Of a stretch of DNA of 64,000 nucleotides, positions 51,504 to 62,022 are shown piece after piece. A program made the translations under genes and the position numbers. Each line of letters opens with the position of its first letter. Position 1 is the first letter of the stretch. Source of the DNA: Coccinella septempunctata (Eukaryota > Arthropoda > Insecta > Coleoptera > Coccinellidae); assembly GCF_907165205.1 (NCBI RefSeq), contig NC_058198.1, positions 15,539,001 through 15,603,000 on the forward strand, given 5' to 3'. The notes under the pieces were generated by a model, which was given only the letters and a program-made list of their open reading frames with translations, ran no database searches and was not told where the DNA came from.

Positions 51504-54500
51504 CTAGATCCTCGTCTGGAAATGGACACACAATTTCTTCGTAGGCCTTTGAAGTCTTCCTGTGGAGGTTCTTATAGTAGCAGCTCTGACGACACCATCT
51601 TCGCCGGGATGTACTTCTTCAATGACACCCATCTTCCAAACCAATGGTGGCAAGCCATCTTCTTTGATGAGGACCAGTACACCAGGACACAATTGCTCTG
51701 CAGAGGTTTTGTTCCACTTGGTTCTGTATTGGAGTTCAGAAATGTATTCTTTGGACCAACGTTTCCAAAAGTTTTGTTGTATCTGCTGTTGTCTTTTGTA
51801 CATTTTTAAGCGATTTACTGGTACTTCTGTCAAGTCTTCTTCTGGTAAACTGGTTAGTCTTGCACCAATCAGGAAGTGAGAAGGTGTTAAGGGTTGTAGA
51901 TCGTTAGGAGTGGATGGTAAAGGGGATATAGGTCTTGAGTTAAGACACGCTTCTATTTGACAAATGATGGTATTAAACTGTTCAAAAGTGAGTGGTGTAT
52001 TAGAAAGAACTCTTTTCAAGTGATATTTTGTTGATTTTACTCCGGCCTCCCAGATGCCACCAAAGTGTGGAGATTTGGGAGGAATCATTTTCCAATTGAT
52101 TTTCAAATTATTCAAGTATTCTTGAAGTGCATTATTATTATTTAACAATTTTTTAAGCTCAGCCTTGGCTCCAATGAAATTACTTCCGTTGTCTGAGAAA
52201 ATGTTAGCACTGATGCCACGTCTAGCGAAAAACCTACGCAAGCAATCCATAAAAGCTTCTGTCGATAGGCTTGTAGTGATTTCTAAATGTACAGCCTTTG
52301 TTGATAAACAGACAAATAGACAAACGTATGATTTGATGACATTAAAATGTTTAGTTAGTCTGTCCTTTAATAGAAATGGGCCGCAAAAATCGATTCCAAC
52401 ATGAAGAAATGGTCTTGTAATTGAAACCCTATATTTTGGTAAATCGGCCATGATATAATTATACTCATTTGCATTGTAACGAAAACATTTCATGCATGAT
52501 CTTACCATGTTTCGTACTAAATTTCTGCCCGATATGGGCCAATATCTGTCTCTTAAAGATGAAAGCAGTAAAGTGGGACCAGCGTGTAATAATCGAACAT
52601 GTTCATGTTTGGCAATCAACTTTGTTAGCGGATGTCCCTTAGGGAGCAATATTGGGTGCCTTTTATTTGTATTAAAATCTGAATAGCGTAAACGACCACC
52701 TACTCTTAGAATATTCTGTTCGTCTAGGAATGGTGTTAACCGTAAGAGCTTGCTCTTTGATGAGAGCTGTTTGTGTTTGCGTAGGTGTTCTAAATCAGCT
52801 GAGAATTCTTGTTGTTGTGATATCTGAATCAGTATTCGGAGAGCATTATTTAATTCATTTGTGCCTAAAGGGCCAATCTGTCTGTCAAAATTGTTCCTTT
52901 TCATTTTGAGGTTTTTGATAAAACGCAAACAATAAGCAGTAACACGCTGAAGTTTTGTTAATGATGAGTACCTTTCAAATAACCCTAGATCTGTCTTGGT
53001 TACAACTAGAGATACGATTTTGATTTTTCTTTCGGGCAGGAGTGAAACATCACTATTTTTGATAGTGTCAAATTTGTGCTCTATTGGCCAATCGCAAGGA
53101 TCCATTGCCAGAAAGGTAGGACCGTTCCACCAGAGACTGCTGCTTATCAAGTCAGCTGGTTCAATGCCTCTGGACAGAATATCGGCTGGATTTTGTTTGG
53201 TGTTGACATAATGCCAATCACTAGGTTCAGTGAGAGATTGAATTTGGGATATTCTGTTTGCTACAAATATCTTGAATAAATGAGGAGATGCCCTTATCCA
53301 CGATAAAGTTATGGTGGAATCAGACCAGTAATAACATTTAGACAAATTTAATTTCAGAGAGTTTCTAACCTTTTCTGCTAATTCAGCTTGAAGCAAAGCT
53401 GCGCATAATTCTAATCGAGCAATAGTTACAGTTTTAAGGGGTGCTACTCTTGTTTTAGCACAAAGTAGCCTGGTTTGATATCCTAATGAATTGGTTTTAG
53501 ATCTCAAATATATGCAAGTTCCATAAGCGGATTCACTTGCATCAGAAAAACAGTGTAACTCAAATTCAATAGCAAATTCTGAGGTTACTTGTCTTGGAAT
53601 TTTTAGTTTATTCAAATCACTCAATTGATGACAAAATGCCTTCCAAATAGTATATATTTCTGGTGTGACGGTTTCATCCCAACCAGTATTAGATGCCCAA
53701 AGTTTTTGTACAATGATCTTGGCAGTTATAATTACTGGTGAAATTAACCCAAGAGGATCAAATATTTGAGATATAATCGATAAAATGGAACGTTTCGTGC
53801 AGATCACCTTGTCTGGGATGGCTATCGAATACAGAAGATAATCTTCAGTTGAATTCCACAACAGTCCCAGGGTTTTTGATTTGTTGGATTCACCTATTGA
53901 TAATGTGTTATCGTCACATAAACTACCCATTATTTCGGATCTGTTTGAAAGAAATTTCCTTAGCTGAAATCCGTAATATTCCAATATTTGTGTTATTTCT
54001 GTTTTAATGTATGCGACTTCCTCAATGGAATCTCCTCCTGTTAGAAGATCATCCACATAAAAATCGTTGGCTATTATTTGACTAATTTTAGGATTTTTAG
54101 CTAAAGTTTCATCAGAAATTTTCTTAAGACACCTGGTGCTCAGATAAGCAGCAGGAGCTGTGCCGTAAGTTACAGTGTTCAGTTCATATGTCTTAAGTGG
54201 GCTTGACGGATCTGATCGCCATAAAATTAATTGTAACTTGCGCTGGCTAGGTTCCACGTTGATTTGTCTGTACATTTTGGCTATATCTCCCGTGAGTATG
54301 ACATTATATTTTCTTGCTCTAAGAACTATGGTGAATAAATCCGGTTGAACAGTGGGACCAACATGCAAAATGTCATTTAATGAATAATCAGATGTTGTCT
54401 TAGCTGATCCGTCAAAGACTACTCTACATTTTGTAGTGGTACTAGACTCTTTAAAAACAGCATGATGCGGTAAATAGAAATTAGTGAATTGAGTGTGATT

Positions 54501-55946
54501 TTGATTTTGCGAAAGTAAAGACATGTGTTTCAAATCTTCATATTCCTGCATAAAATTGACATATTGTGACTTTAAATTAACATTGCTTTGCAGCCTTTTT
54601 TCTAAGGAAAAGAAGCGTTTGGTTGCAAGTTCCTTTGAATCTCCTAGTAAAGATGGATCATGCTTAAAGGGGAGATTTACTTGAAATCTACCGTTTATTA
54701 CCTTTGTTGTTTTCTCAAAGAGGTCTTCGCAATATTGTTCTTCCGGTGAAAGTCTTTGCTCTACCGATTTTTCTTCTATTTGCCAAAATTTAGATAAGTC
54801 GAAATTTAAATTATCAACTGTGCTCAAGCTGCAATTACTGAATGATTGCTTTTCTGAACCTGTATTTATGCAACCCGATATTACCCATCCAAATTGCGTA
54901 CGCTGTAAAACAGGAAGATTCTTGCCGAGTTTTATCTGACCAATGCAAATTAATTTCCAAAATTGGTCCGCACCAATTAGCATGTCTATTTCGCCTGGTA
55001 AGTTAAAAGATGTATCAGCCAAAATAGTATGTGTAGGAATTTTCAAAAGAGAGGTGTCTACTTTGAATTGTGGAATCATGCCCGTTATTTTGCTCAAAAC
55101 AAAACAATTTATATTAATTTTGAACTGATTGTGCTGCGATTCTACTGTAACTTGAGTTTGTTCTATTGACTTTACATTCGATTGGGATATGCCTTGTATT
55201 GATAAGTTAGTAGATGTTGTATGTAATTTTAAGTTATCGCATAGACGTTTGGTTATGAAGTTGGACTCACTGCCACTGTCGAGCAGTACTCGACATTGGT
55301 GAGCTTGTCCAGCGTTGTCTAAAACATAGACCAATGCCGTGGATAATAAAATTGTGTTTGGAGATACTTGATGAGAATGAGCATTAATAACACCAGAATT
55401 TGAATCGTTCGAAATATTGGAATGATCCGTTTTCTCAGAAACTTGATCAGATTTATTATTTCCAGTTGCGTGCAGATTTTCTGCAACTGCGCTATTTTCT
55501 AGAGATTGATTGGAAAAATGAAGTAAGGTATTATGATACTTTTTACATTTATGACATGGAATAGACCTACATTTGTCAGTAGTATGATTACCTCTCAAGC
55601 AGTTGATACAAAGTTTTAACCGTTTGGCTTCTTCATATCTTTTATTGGTGTCGAGGGAAATGAATTCTTTACAATTATATATTAGATGCTGTTTCTTACA
55701 ATAACTGCATAGTTGTGTTTTAGTTGCGACAAGTGATTTTGTTAACTTCTGATTCTGAGGCATACCTTTGCTACCTTTAGTTAAATCATTAATGTTCAAA
55801 TTTTCTAAAAGCTTGCAACGTTCATTCAGAAAATCTTGAAATACCTTAAATGTGATATTTTTTTTAATACAATATTTAGATTCCCAATCACGTTTCGATC
55901 TTGAATCTAATTTGTTAGAGATTAAATGAATTAATATAGTATCCAT
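51504..55946 (-). pseudogene. BEL/Pao polyprotein lacking its N-terminus
   Basis: First ATG at 55946, which lies in tRNA-derived sequence; the frame is open to 55961. Starts at the end of the DUF1759 gag-like domain (ILIHLISNKLDSRSKRDWE). Then zinc knuckles (CSYCKKQHLIYNC, CINCLRGNHTTDKC), protease VLLDSGSESNF (about residue 224), RT with CRVVFDGSAKTTSDYSLND and FYVDDLLTGG (about 633), RNase H (CFSDASESAYG), integrase zinc site and core (VGIDFCGPF, FSDNGSNFIGA, HFGGIWEAG) and the C-terminal DUF5641-like part (PGVLVLIKEDGLPP). Around 1480 aa versus about 1700 or more for intact BEL proteins. Not autonomous. Confidence 0.9.
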
Positions 55947-55979
55947 AGGTCGCTGGTTCAAATCCGGCCCGAAGGACCA
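55941..55979 (-). promoter_or_regulatory. BEL primer-binding site: 39-nt tRNA-Tyr 3'-half match
   Basis: Two bases inside the 5' LTR. The plus strand reads as the 3' half of tRNA-Tyr: it starts 'atccatagg', has the T arm 'gctggttcaaatccggc', the acceptor strand 'ccgaagg', discriminator A and CCA. A normal primer-binding site is about 8-18 nt; this one spans positions 38-76. Confidence 0.8.
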
Positions 55980-55981
55980 TA

Positions 55982-56278
55982 TGTTGGGGTAATTAAACCA
56001 CTCGTTAATTTGCTTGATTTTATTCTGAGATTAGATTCACAGAAACACAGTTTTATTAGGGTGAAAAGTGTATTCGACCGCGTGCTTCGTGAACTCGATG
56101 AATTCAATCTGAATGTCTCTTGTCGTCTCTCTCTCTCTCTCTTAGGAAGCCGCGTTGACGTCCCGCATGTCATTCGGATGACGTTCGCTTCTTCCTCTTC
56201 TCGTCATTTGCGATGTTTACAGCGTTGCCGCTGTTCGTTTGGGCTGCAGCGTTGCCACGTTCGCGAATATTCGGAACA
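55982..56278 (-). repeat. BEL 5' LTR
   Basis: 297 bp, partner of 51177-51469, with a (CT)n stretch two units longer. Confidence 0.92.
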
Positions 56279-57604
56279 CTTACTAGATTTTTGATCTTTC
56301 AGTTTCCTACAGTCCTTCTTTTCGTGTCCCTTCTTATGGCAGAAAAAGCAGAATCTCTCTGTGTTCACACATGTGTTTGACTTGTGGAACATCAAACCAC
56401 ATTTTCTGCAACTTGCCTCACGCTTTTCAGCTGGTGTCATTTTCTTGATTTTCTCCAACTGATCCAGTGTGTAAGGACTCTTTTCTGCCCTTTTCTCTCT
56501 AAAATAAGGAGACCTCTTAGCTTGATATTTCTCTTTCTTTGAACCATCCCTGTTTGTTCGATCAGACCTATTCTCTAAACAAAAATCACAACAATTATTA
56601 TCATCTCTCTTACCACATTTGATGCAGAGCACTGAAACTGAATTAGGATTAGCAAAAGTACATTCTCCAATGGGATCATCAATACAAAAAGAGCATACAG
56701 TATACACTTCATTGATCTCAGTATTGAGATTCTCACCCGTAATACCAAAACACTCGGAACAAATATCCAAACTATCATTTGATTCATTCTTATACATACT
56801 GTTTTCTGCTTCCTTAAAATATTGGCTATTCGCCACCTCCAGAAAGGCATTCTTTACGAACTCGTACGTCCTCGTTTCCTCTGGTAGTGTAGCCATTGTG
56901 GTGAAAAACGCCAAGAAACCATTAGCATCCTTGATTTTATGTAGAAAATATCCCACTATGATCTTCGGGTCCAACGGAAAGCCCAGTTCCTTGAATTCTT
57001 GAACTCCTTTTTCGAATTGTGAGATGAAGTTCACCGGGTTCATCTTCGGGTAAAATGTAATTTTTCCAAAATTGTCCAAAACTTCCACCATTTTTTGGAC
57101 ATCATTTTTGCCGAACATTTGGATAAGTTTTTTGAAGGCTTCAGCTGCCGATTCTTCGCTTTCTATTACAGCTCTGGGAGCGTGCTGCAAAGATGCTTCC
57201 AAGTATTGTAGCACTTGAGCGTTGTACATGTTTTTCTCTTCTACGCTCATGTTACACTCTGGTCCACCCATGTTGTGCAGTAGAAATTGGGATCTTCCTA
57301 GGGCCCTGATGTCACGTTCGACTCTTTGTTTCCATGAACGGAAATTGGAATGACCCCTCAGCTTGTCGCTGGTCTCAAATTGAGGTATTATGAAGGTGGG
57401 TATATTGACCTTCTCCACAGATTGTTCTGATACTGTGCTTCCTGTTGACGTTGCCGGAGGATTCAAGTTGTTTATTTGCTCTGCCAACATCTTCACGAAA
57501 TTGGTGTTCGTGAGCATTGCAAAAATATTTTCTGGTACTCCCATCGTTGACTTTTCGCTTGCATCGGATTGGTCCATCTCGATCATCTCTTCTTGATTGA
57601 ACAT
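56279..57604 (-). CDS. gag: Copia gag (cut by BEL after the nucleocapsid)
   Basis: ATG at 57604 (MFNQEEMIEMDQSD). Capsid precursor: N-terminal region FAMLTNTNFVKMLAEQINNL, a central UBN2-like capsid part (FRSWKQRVERDIRALGRSQF, FGKNDVQKMVEVLDNFGKI), an acidic Cys-rich insert with CSECFG, CSFCID, CIKCGKRDDNNCCDFC, then nucleocapsid CRKCGLMFHKSNTC and CFFCHKKGHEKKDC. The extra Cys-pair cluster before the knuckles is unusual for a copia gag. The frame continues in phase into pol at 51171 once BEL and one CTTAC are disregarded. Confidence 0.85.
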
Positions 57605-57625
57605 GCTTGTTGTTTTGATGTTGAA

Positions 57626-57733
57626 CACGTGGTCTTGTAGTCTTCTGTTTAACACGTGGTCTTCTAGTCTTCTGTTTAACACGTGGTCTTGTAGTCTTCT
57701 GTTCAACACGTGGTCTTCTAGCCTTCTGTTTCT
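57626..57733 (-). repeat. Four 27-bp tandem repeats in the copia leader
   Basis: Units 'cacgtggtctt(g/c)tagtcttctgttta' at 57626, 57653, 57680 and 57707. 27 bp is a multiple of three, so the gag frame stays open through them from a GTG at 57709, although the first ATG is at 57604. Each unit holds a CACGTG palindrome (E-box). Confidence 0.85.
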
Positions 57734-57761
57734 TAATTAACACGCACGCACATACACACAA

Positions 57762-57773
57762 GCGCTGCTACCA
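57762..57773 (-). promoter_or_regulatory. Copia primer-binding site, tRNA-iMet type
   Basis: On the minus strand TGGTAGCAGCGC follows the 5' LTR without spacer. Complementary to the 3' end of initiator tRNA-Met with one mismatch. Confidence 0.65.
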
Positions 57774-58073
57774 TGAGAGGGTGGATACTTTTGAAACTGA
57801 TGAGACGGTTTTAACAAAGTTTATTTAAAGATATATTAACACACTGGTGAATAATACAAAATGGCCGATGGTCGCTTGAAACTATTAATAGTGAGAGTAG
57901 CCTTTATCTATTCGCATTCCCGACAGAACTGGCTTCTGCACCATTAATAGCACGTGTACCTAACTTAGTTGCGCATGCGCATTAGGCCGAACATAATATT
58001 AGTTGTCAGCAGGTTGCTTTATAGAAGTGGACTGGTCCCAAATCAACTTTGGCCAGCAGTTCTTACTTCAACA
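57774..58073 (-). repeat. Copia 5' LTR
   Basis: 300 bp, no difference from 46373-46672 found by eye. Followed by the GATAA duplication. Confidence 0.93.
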
Positions 58074-58078
58074 GATAA

Positions 58079-58571
58079 CAGTGTTAGGAGGTTCACAAGA
58101 CTGGTTATGTATCCTGGGCTGTCATACCAGATAAACAGGGTGTTTCGGGAGCACAATGTGACAGCTGCCTTTTACAATAAGATCAATGTAAAGAAGAGAT
58201 TCTTCACCAAGCTCAAAGACGACACCCCCATCCTAAAACAATCAGAGGTGATATACAAGATTCCGTGTGGTGACTGCGAGAGATGTTATGTGGGCCAAAC
58301 CAAGCAGTTGCTCCAGGACAGAATCAGACAACACCAAAATGACGTAAACAAGAGGGATAAAAGTACACAGAGGACAGCACTAGCCACACATGCAATAGTG
58401 AATTCACATAGTTTTGACTTCTCGAATGTTTCCATATTGGACAAAGAATCAGGCTATAATAGAAGACTCATTAGTGAAATGATACACATACAAAGACAGT
58501 GCACGGTGAATTTTAGAGAGGACACGCAAGACTTAAGCTCGGTGTACCATAGCCTCATAGCTAACATGTAG
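58079..58571 (+). CDS. PLE1 C-terminal GIY-YIG endonuclease domain
   Basis: Continuation of the PLE1 ORF after copia, in the same phase. Contains VIYKIPCGDCERCYVGQTKQ (GIY-YIG core in its usual Penelope form, with the CxxC-like PCGDCERCY insert), LLQDRIRQHQNDV (catalytic Arg), TALATHAIVNSHSFDF and GYNRRLISEMIHIQ (catalytic Glu). Nicks DNA to start target-primed reverse transcription. Key residues look intact; the full ORF is disabled by the frameshift near 45080. Confidence 0.85.
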
Positions 58572-58659
58572 TTTTGCTCGGTTTGTTAACAACTTTGTGC
58601 AATGTTCTGTTTGTTTTATCTTAGCATAGATGGCGTTGACAGCTGTGACATACCACTAA

Positions 58660-59458
58660 CCCAGAGAAAAAAAGAAAAAGAAAATGTATTCTGTGTTAGT
58701 CCCCTTTTTAACCTCGTTTCTTATAATAGTCTTCAAATTTACGCATGTAACAGAACTCAAAAAAAAATCTTTCTAGATCAACAATTTTGTGACAATATCT
58801 GGCGAATGTCCAACTTATTTTTCTCATGTTTGACGATTCAAAAATTTCTTCTTTAAATAGAATAAAATAAGGTGAGTGCTTTGTCATGGCTTTCGTCTCC
58901 TATGTTAAACGTTAATGTTTACTTGTTTCCCACAGCCTTGAGAAAGAAGAAATGCTTCTCCGAAACGTCGGCAAATTTTGAATAAAATTTTTGAATAATA
59001 AGTGTCCAAATTCCTGCTATCTTTCTTCAGTTTGATGAACATGGATGCAAATACTATTAATATGTCACCGGGGGGATTATTCCACAACATCAGGGAGATA
59101 TATGGTGGGGACGTTTGCCGTAGATGTAAAGCCTTTGTGAACTTGAACAAAAAACTGGCATCGTTAAAAAATAGAGTTGTTTTCTTGTTACAATGTAGAG
59201 GGAGGCATGTTTTTCCCGAACATATAATCGGTAATATAAGGAAGGTTCACACCTTGCAGATAGAGGAGCATCCCTACACGAAGTTGGTTGAAAAGTGTAT
59301 GAACAGATTTCGCAAGTCTATTCTTAATATTGAGATCAAGATTTCACTGTGGAAGAAGACAAGAACCGAAAACTCCATAAAAGTGGTCATCCAGGTCTTG
59401 CAGAGTTTGTTGGATCCTACAACATTCATCGGTGTTAAGAATTTGGCGGAGAGTGTAG
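58660..59458 (+). mobile_element. PLE2: truncated Penelope copy in tandem after PLE1
   Basis: pLTR-like region with intron 58872-58935 and hairpin 58936-58972, then the first about 140 codons of the ORF from ATG at 59035, cut at about 59458 ('ggcggagagtgt') where R5 begins. Same 5' region as 44009-44374, so PLE1 is flanked by a direct pLTR repeat. Confidence 0.82.
59035..59458 (+). pseudogene. PLE2 RT N-terminal fragment
   Basis: Encodes MNMDANTINMSPGG to TTFIGVKNLAES, matching the N-termini of PLE0 and PLE1, then runs into R5. No catalytic RT motif is present. Confidence 0.75.
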
Positions 59459-60780
59459 ATTTTCAGTTAAATTGAACGAATGTAATACGTTGATTCCATA
59501 GAAATTTTAAGTCACAGCAATCTAATATCGAATCAGACGACGGAACGGGCAATTGGGTGGTGGGGTGCTAGGGAGGGATGGTAGAGGGGCTATATAACAG
59601 CGGAGTAGATGTACAAAGTATTCAGTTGTGAATGTGCTTCGTGCTGCAAATATTGTGTTGTGGTTTACATTTTTTAACTTTGATACTATCGAATTTTATC
59701 GTTTCATACTTAAATATTTTTTTCATTGTGGAAGACGAGATGGACAGAAAGAAAATCTTGAGAATTGGATTGGAAAAATTGAAGTCTAAACAAATTGACT
59801 TGAGGAGAACAGTTCAAATCAGGAATTTTCTGAAGTCACATGTAGGAGAACGAAAAAGAGGAAAAGTTCCGCAGAAAAAATCCGACACTCACGCTGCAAG
59901 AAGAGAAGGTAATCAAGATGAACATAGCCAAAAGGTCGTGAAGAAAATAAATTCCGATGTTGGAGAAAAAAAGCAGTATGTGTCGAACGGAAATCTGAGA
60001 AAACGCTTGACGAGGTCTTTCAATCTGAAAGAGATTCTGAATATGACATCTATAAGAAGAAAAGAAGATCCTAATATCAAACTTTTCAATGTGAATGACT
60101 ACATTGAGATTTTTAGGAAGAAGGAGAAACCTATAAAATGAAAACTTTTGTAGGATTTGTAACTCCAGACCGCGCTCTATATTCAAAATGAAATATTACC
60201 TTCGAAAAAAATTGAAAATTGTTAGATGTAGAGAAAAGACATCAGTACTGTTTTAAGTACTATGCGTAACAGACTGAACGCTCCTTGACCTGCGATCAAG
60301 AAATAGAAAATTCATAATATTGGAGTTCAAGTCTGATATTTGAATTTACAGCATATTCTTAATGAAACATTTATTTTGAAAACAAATAAAAATTGATAGG
60401 GGATCATAAAAGTTAACAGTTAATACTGTTTCAAGTACTATGCAAAAAAAAATCCACTGAACGCTTCTTGACCTGCAATCAAGCAATAGGTTATGTATGA
60501 ATTCAGAGTGCAAGTCTGATATAATGAATCATTTATGATATAGAGTGTATTCTAAATGAAACATTAGGTTTGAAAAAAAATTAAAAATTGTTAGGTGTAC
60601 TCAAAAGACAACGTTAGGTTCCGTTCCAAGTATGGTATAAAAAAAATTAAAAATTCAAAATATGACCAGATATACTAATTATCAGTAAAAATTAAGTAGG
60701 AGGATATCAAATAAGTGAGCCTTCGAATAAGGGCGATAAATAAACGAAATCAACTCAGATATATGAAAACCAACAACTGT
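59459..60780 (+). repeat. R5: R copy starting inside the optional segment
   Basis: Begins at 'cagttaaattgaacgaatg', carries promoter (59591-59626), ORF169 (59632-60141) and the whole left arm, ending at 'aaaaccaacaac', the reverse of the R2 start. 60781-60959 is AT-rich unassigned sequence. Confidence 0.8.
59632..60141 (+). CDS. ORF169 copy 5, intact
   Basis: 169 codons, ATG at 59632; TATATAA at 59591-59597 and TCAGT at 59622-59626. Differences from copy 3: I for M in LRIGLEKL and N for I in RSFNLKE. Of five copies seen, the four complete ones are full length without a stop. Confidence 0.62.
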   Translation: MCFVLQILCCGLHFLTLILSNFIVSYLNIFFIVEDEMDRKKILRIGLEKLKSKQIDLRRTVQIRNFLKSHVGERKRGKVPQKKSDTHAARREGNQDEHSQKVVKKINSDVGEKKQYVSNGNLRKRLTRSFNLKEILNMTSIRRKEDPNIKLFNVNDYIEIFRKKEKPIK

Positions 60781-60959
60781 TGATTTGTTTGTCCACTTTT
60801 ATATCAATGTGTATTATGTTCCTGAATTAATTTCGTTTGTTTTGAGTTATTTCATCCTCTCATTTATTGAGACATTGGTTCACTATAACCAGGATAATTT
60901 CCAATCCTGCTTTTTTTTGTCATTCAAGAACATTGTTTTAGGGATTCATCTACTATTTA

Positions 60960-60987
60960 TAATAATAATAATAATAATAATAATACA
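60960..60987. repeat. AAT microsatellite at the LINE B copy 3 junction
   Basis: About nine AAT units immediately before the 5'-truncated LINE B fragment, again a TAA-type site. Confidence 0.85.
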
Positions 60988-61412
60988 GAGATCTCGTGGA
61001 ACAAACCAGAAGACAGTGGAAGCTGAAAGATATAAAGACCATCCCTATTGTCATTTCATCTACAGGCCTGATACCGAAGAAATTACTAGAGAACTTGAGA
61101 AAACTTCAGTTGGACGAAAATATTTATAAAGTCATGCAGAAGGCGGTAGTGCTCGGAACGGCGAGAACTGTACGCAAGTACATGGGGAATGCAGAGGAAC
61201 ACCGTCTGCTCCGACAGGAAGTTCGGGTGGAGCAGGAATCCAACCTACAGCAGGGAGCCGAGGAGCGACCCGAACCCGACCACCACCACGAGCCCGAAAA
61301 CCTGGAAAGGGCTCCAACAGAGCTTAATCCTTTTGATATCTGAGATATCTGGGATAAGTGAATTTTCCTCTGGAGAGGAGTGTGAAAGCCGCAAGGCTAA
61401 AGTCATATGTTT
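60988..61412 (+). mobile_element. LINE B copy 3: 5'-truncated 3' end
   Basis: Encodes the C-terminus from EQTRRQWKLKDIKTIPIVIS through LENLRKLQLDENIYKV to NPFDI, then TGA at 61341-61343 and the 3' end 'ggctaaagtcata'. Corresponds to 21712-22135 of copy 2. 61413-61507 is unassigned. Confidence 0.85.
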
Positions 61413-61469
61413 ATTAATTCCAAGAAATTACACCAAATAAGATATAAAAATGGAATAAGTCAAAAAACA

Positions 61470-62022
61470 TATTGAACAGGAATCAAACAGACAAAATATT
61501 AACATACCTATCTCCTACAGTACGAAATGAATTCAGATAAACTGTATGGCTCTGATTTCAAAATAAAACAATATAAAGATTTCTTAAAATCCTCATCGCA
61601 AGTGATCATTCTTATAGTTTTTGGTAGAGCATTGTACATAGATATTGCCATACATTCAACAGTTCTCTCCCTTAGTATTGTCCTATGAATAGGTACATTA
61701 TAAGGAAACATTCTTCTGGTGTTATTAACATTTTTGTAATCCTCAAAATAATGAATTCGTTTTCTAAAAAAAAGTAAGAGCCTATATACATATAATCCAT
61801 AGACAGTGAGTATATTATTTTTTTCGAAATTTCCTATACATGATTCTCTATAACTCAAACGTAACATAGTACGCAATGCCCTTTTTTGAACAACGAAAAT
61901 ATTTTCCACATTTGATGAACTACCCCCAAAAATTATTCCATATGAAAGTATGGAATGAAAATTTGCAAAATAGACAAGTTTGAGCACATCGAAATTCACT
62001 TGACCAATTAACATAAATTCAT
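61470..62022 (-). pseudogene. LINE E family 3' end (ORF2 C-terminus)
   Basis: Minus-strand frame 61508-62000: MLIGQVNFDVLKLVYFANFH, LSYGIIFGGSSSNVENIFVV, QKRALRTMLRL, VECMAISMYNALPKTIR, DFKKSLYCFILKSEPYS. This is the post-RT domain of CR1/Jockey LINEs. It overlaps the truncated end of LINE E (36311-36345) and supplies its missing C-terminus in sequence terms, but is a separate 5'-truncated copy, followed at 62023 by LINE F. Confidence 0.78.

Larger units (their letters stand above)
51177..56278 (-). mobile_element. BEL/Pao LTR retrotransposon nested in copia, 5' internal region deleted
   Basis: LTRs 51177-51469 (293 bp) and 55982-56278 (297 bp) start TGTTGGGG and end CGGAACA. TSD CTTAC (51172-51176, 56279-56283). 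The internal region is only about 4.5 kb: between the 5' LTR and the pol frame there is just a tRNA-like primer-binding segment, with no leader and no gag N-terminus. Confidence 0.93.
46373..58073 (-). mobile_element. Ty1/copia LTR retrotransposon (11.7 kb with nested BEL)
   Basis: 300-bp LTRs at 46373-46672 and 57774-58073 start TGAGAGGG and end CTTCAACA and look identical by eye. TSD GATAA. Without the BEL insertion the element is about 6.6 kb. Gag and pol on the minus strand are in the same frame across the BEL site, so the original was a single gag-pol ORF of about 1635 codons. Confidence 0.93.
44009..58660 (+). mobile_element. PLE1: Penelope-like element split by copia (46373-58073)
   Basis: pLTR-like 5' region 44009-44374 with an intron and hairpin; ORF 44375-46372 and 58079-58571; 3' part to about 58660, where the next pLTR (PLE2) starts. 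The copia insertion duplicated GATAA (46368-46372, 58074-58078). Removing copia and one GATAA leaves the ORF in phase across the junction. Confidence 0.88.

Noticed and set aside
55941..55979. A tRNA-Tyr gene
   Set aside because: Only the 3' half is present, it carries an encoded CCA, and it lies 2 bp from an LTR in the primer-binding position.
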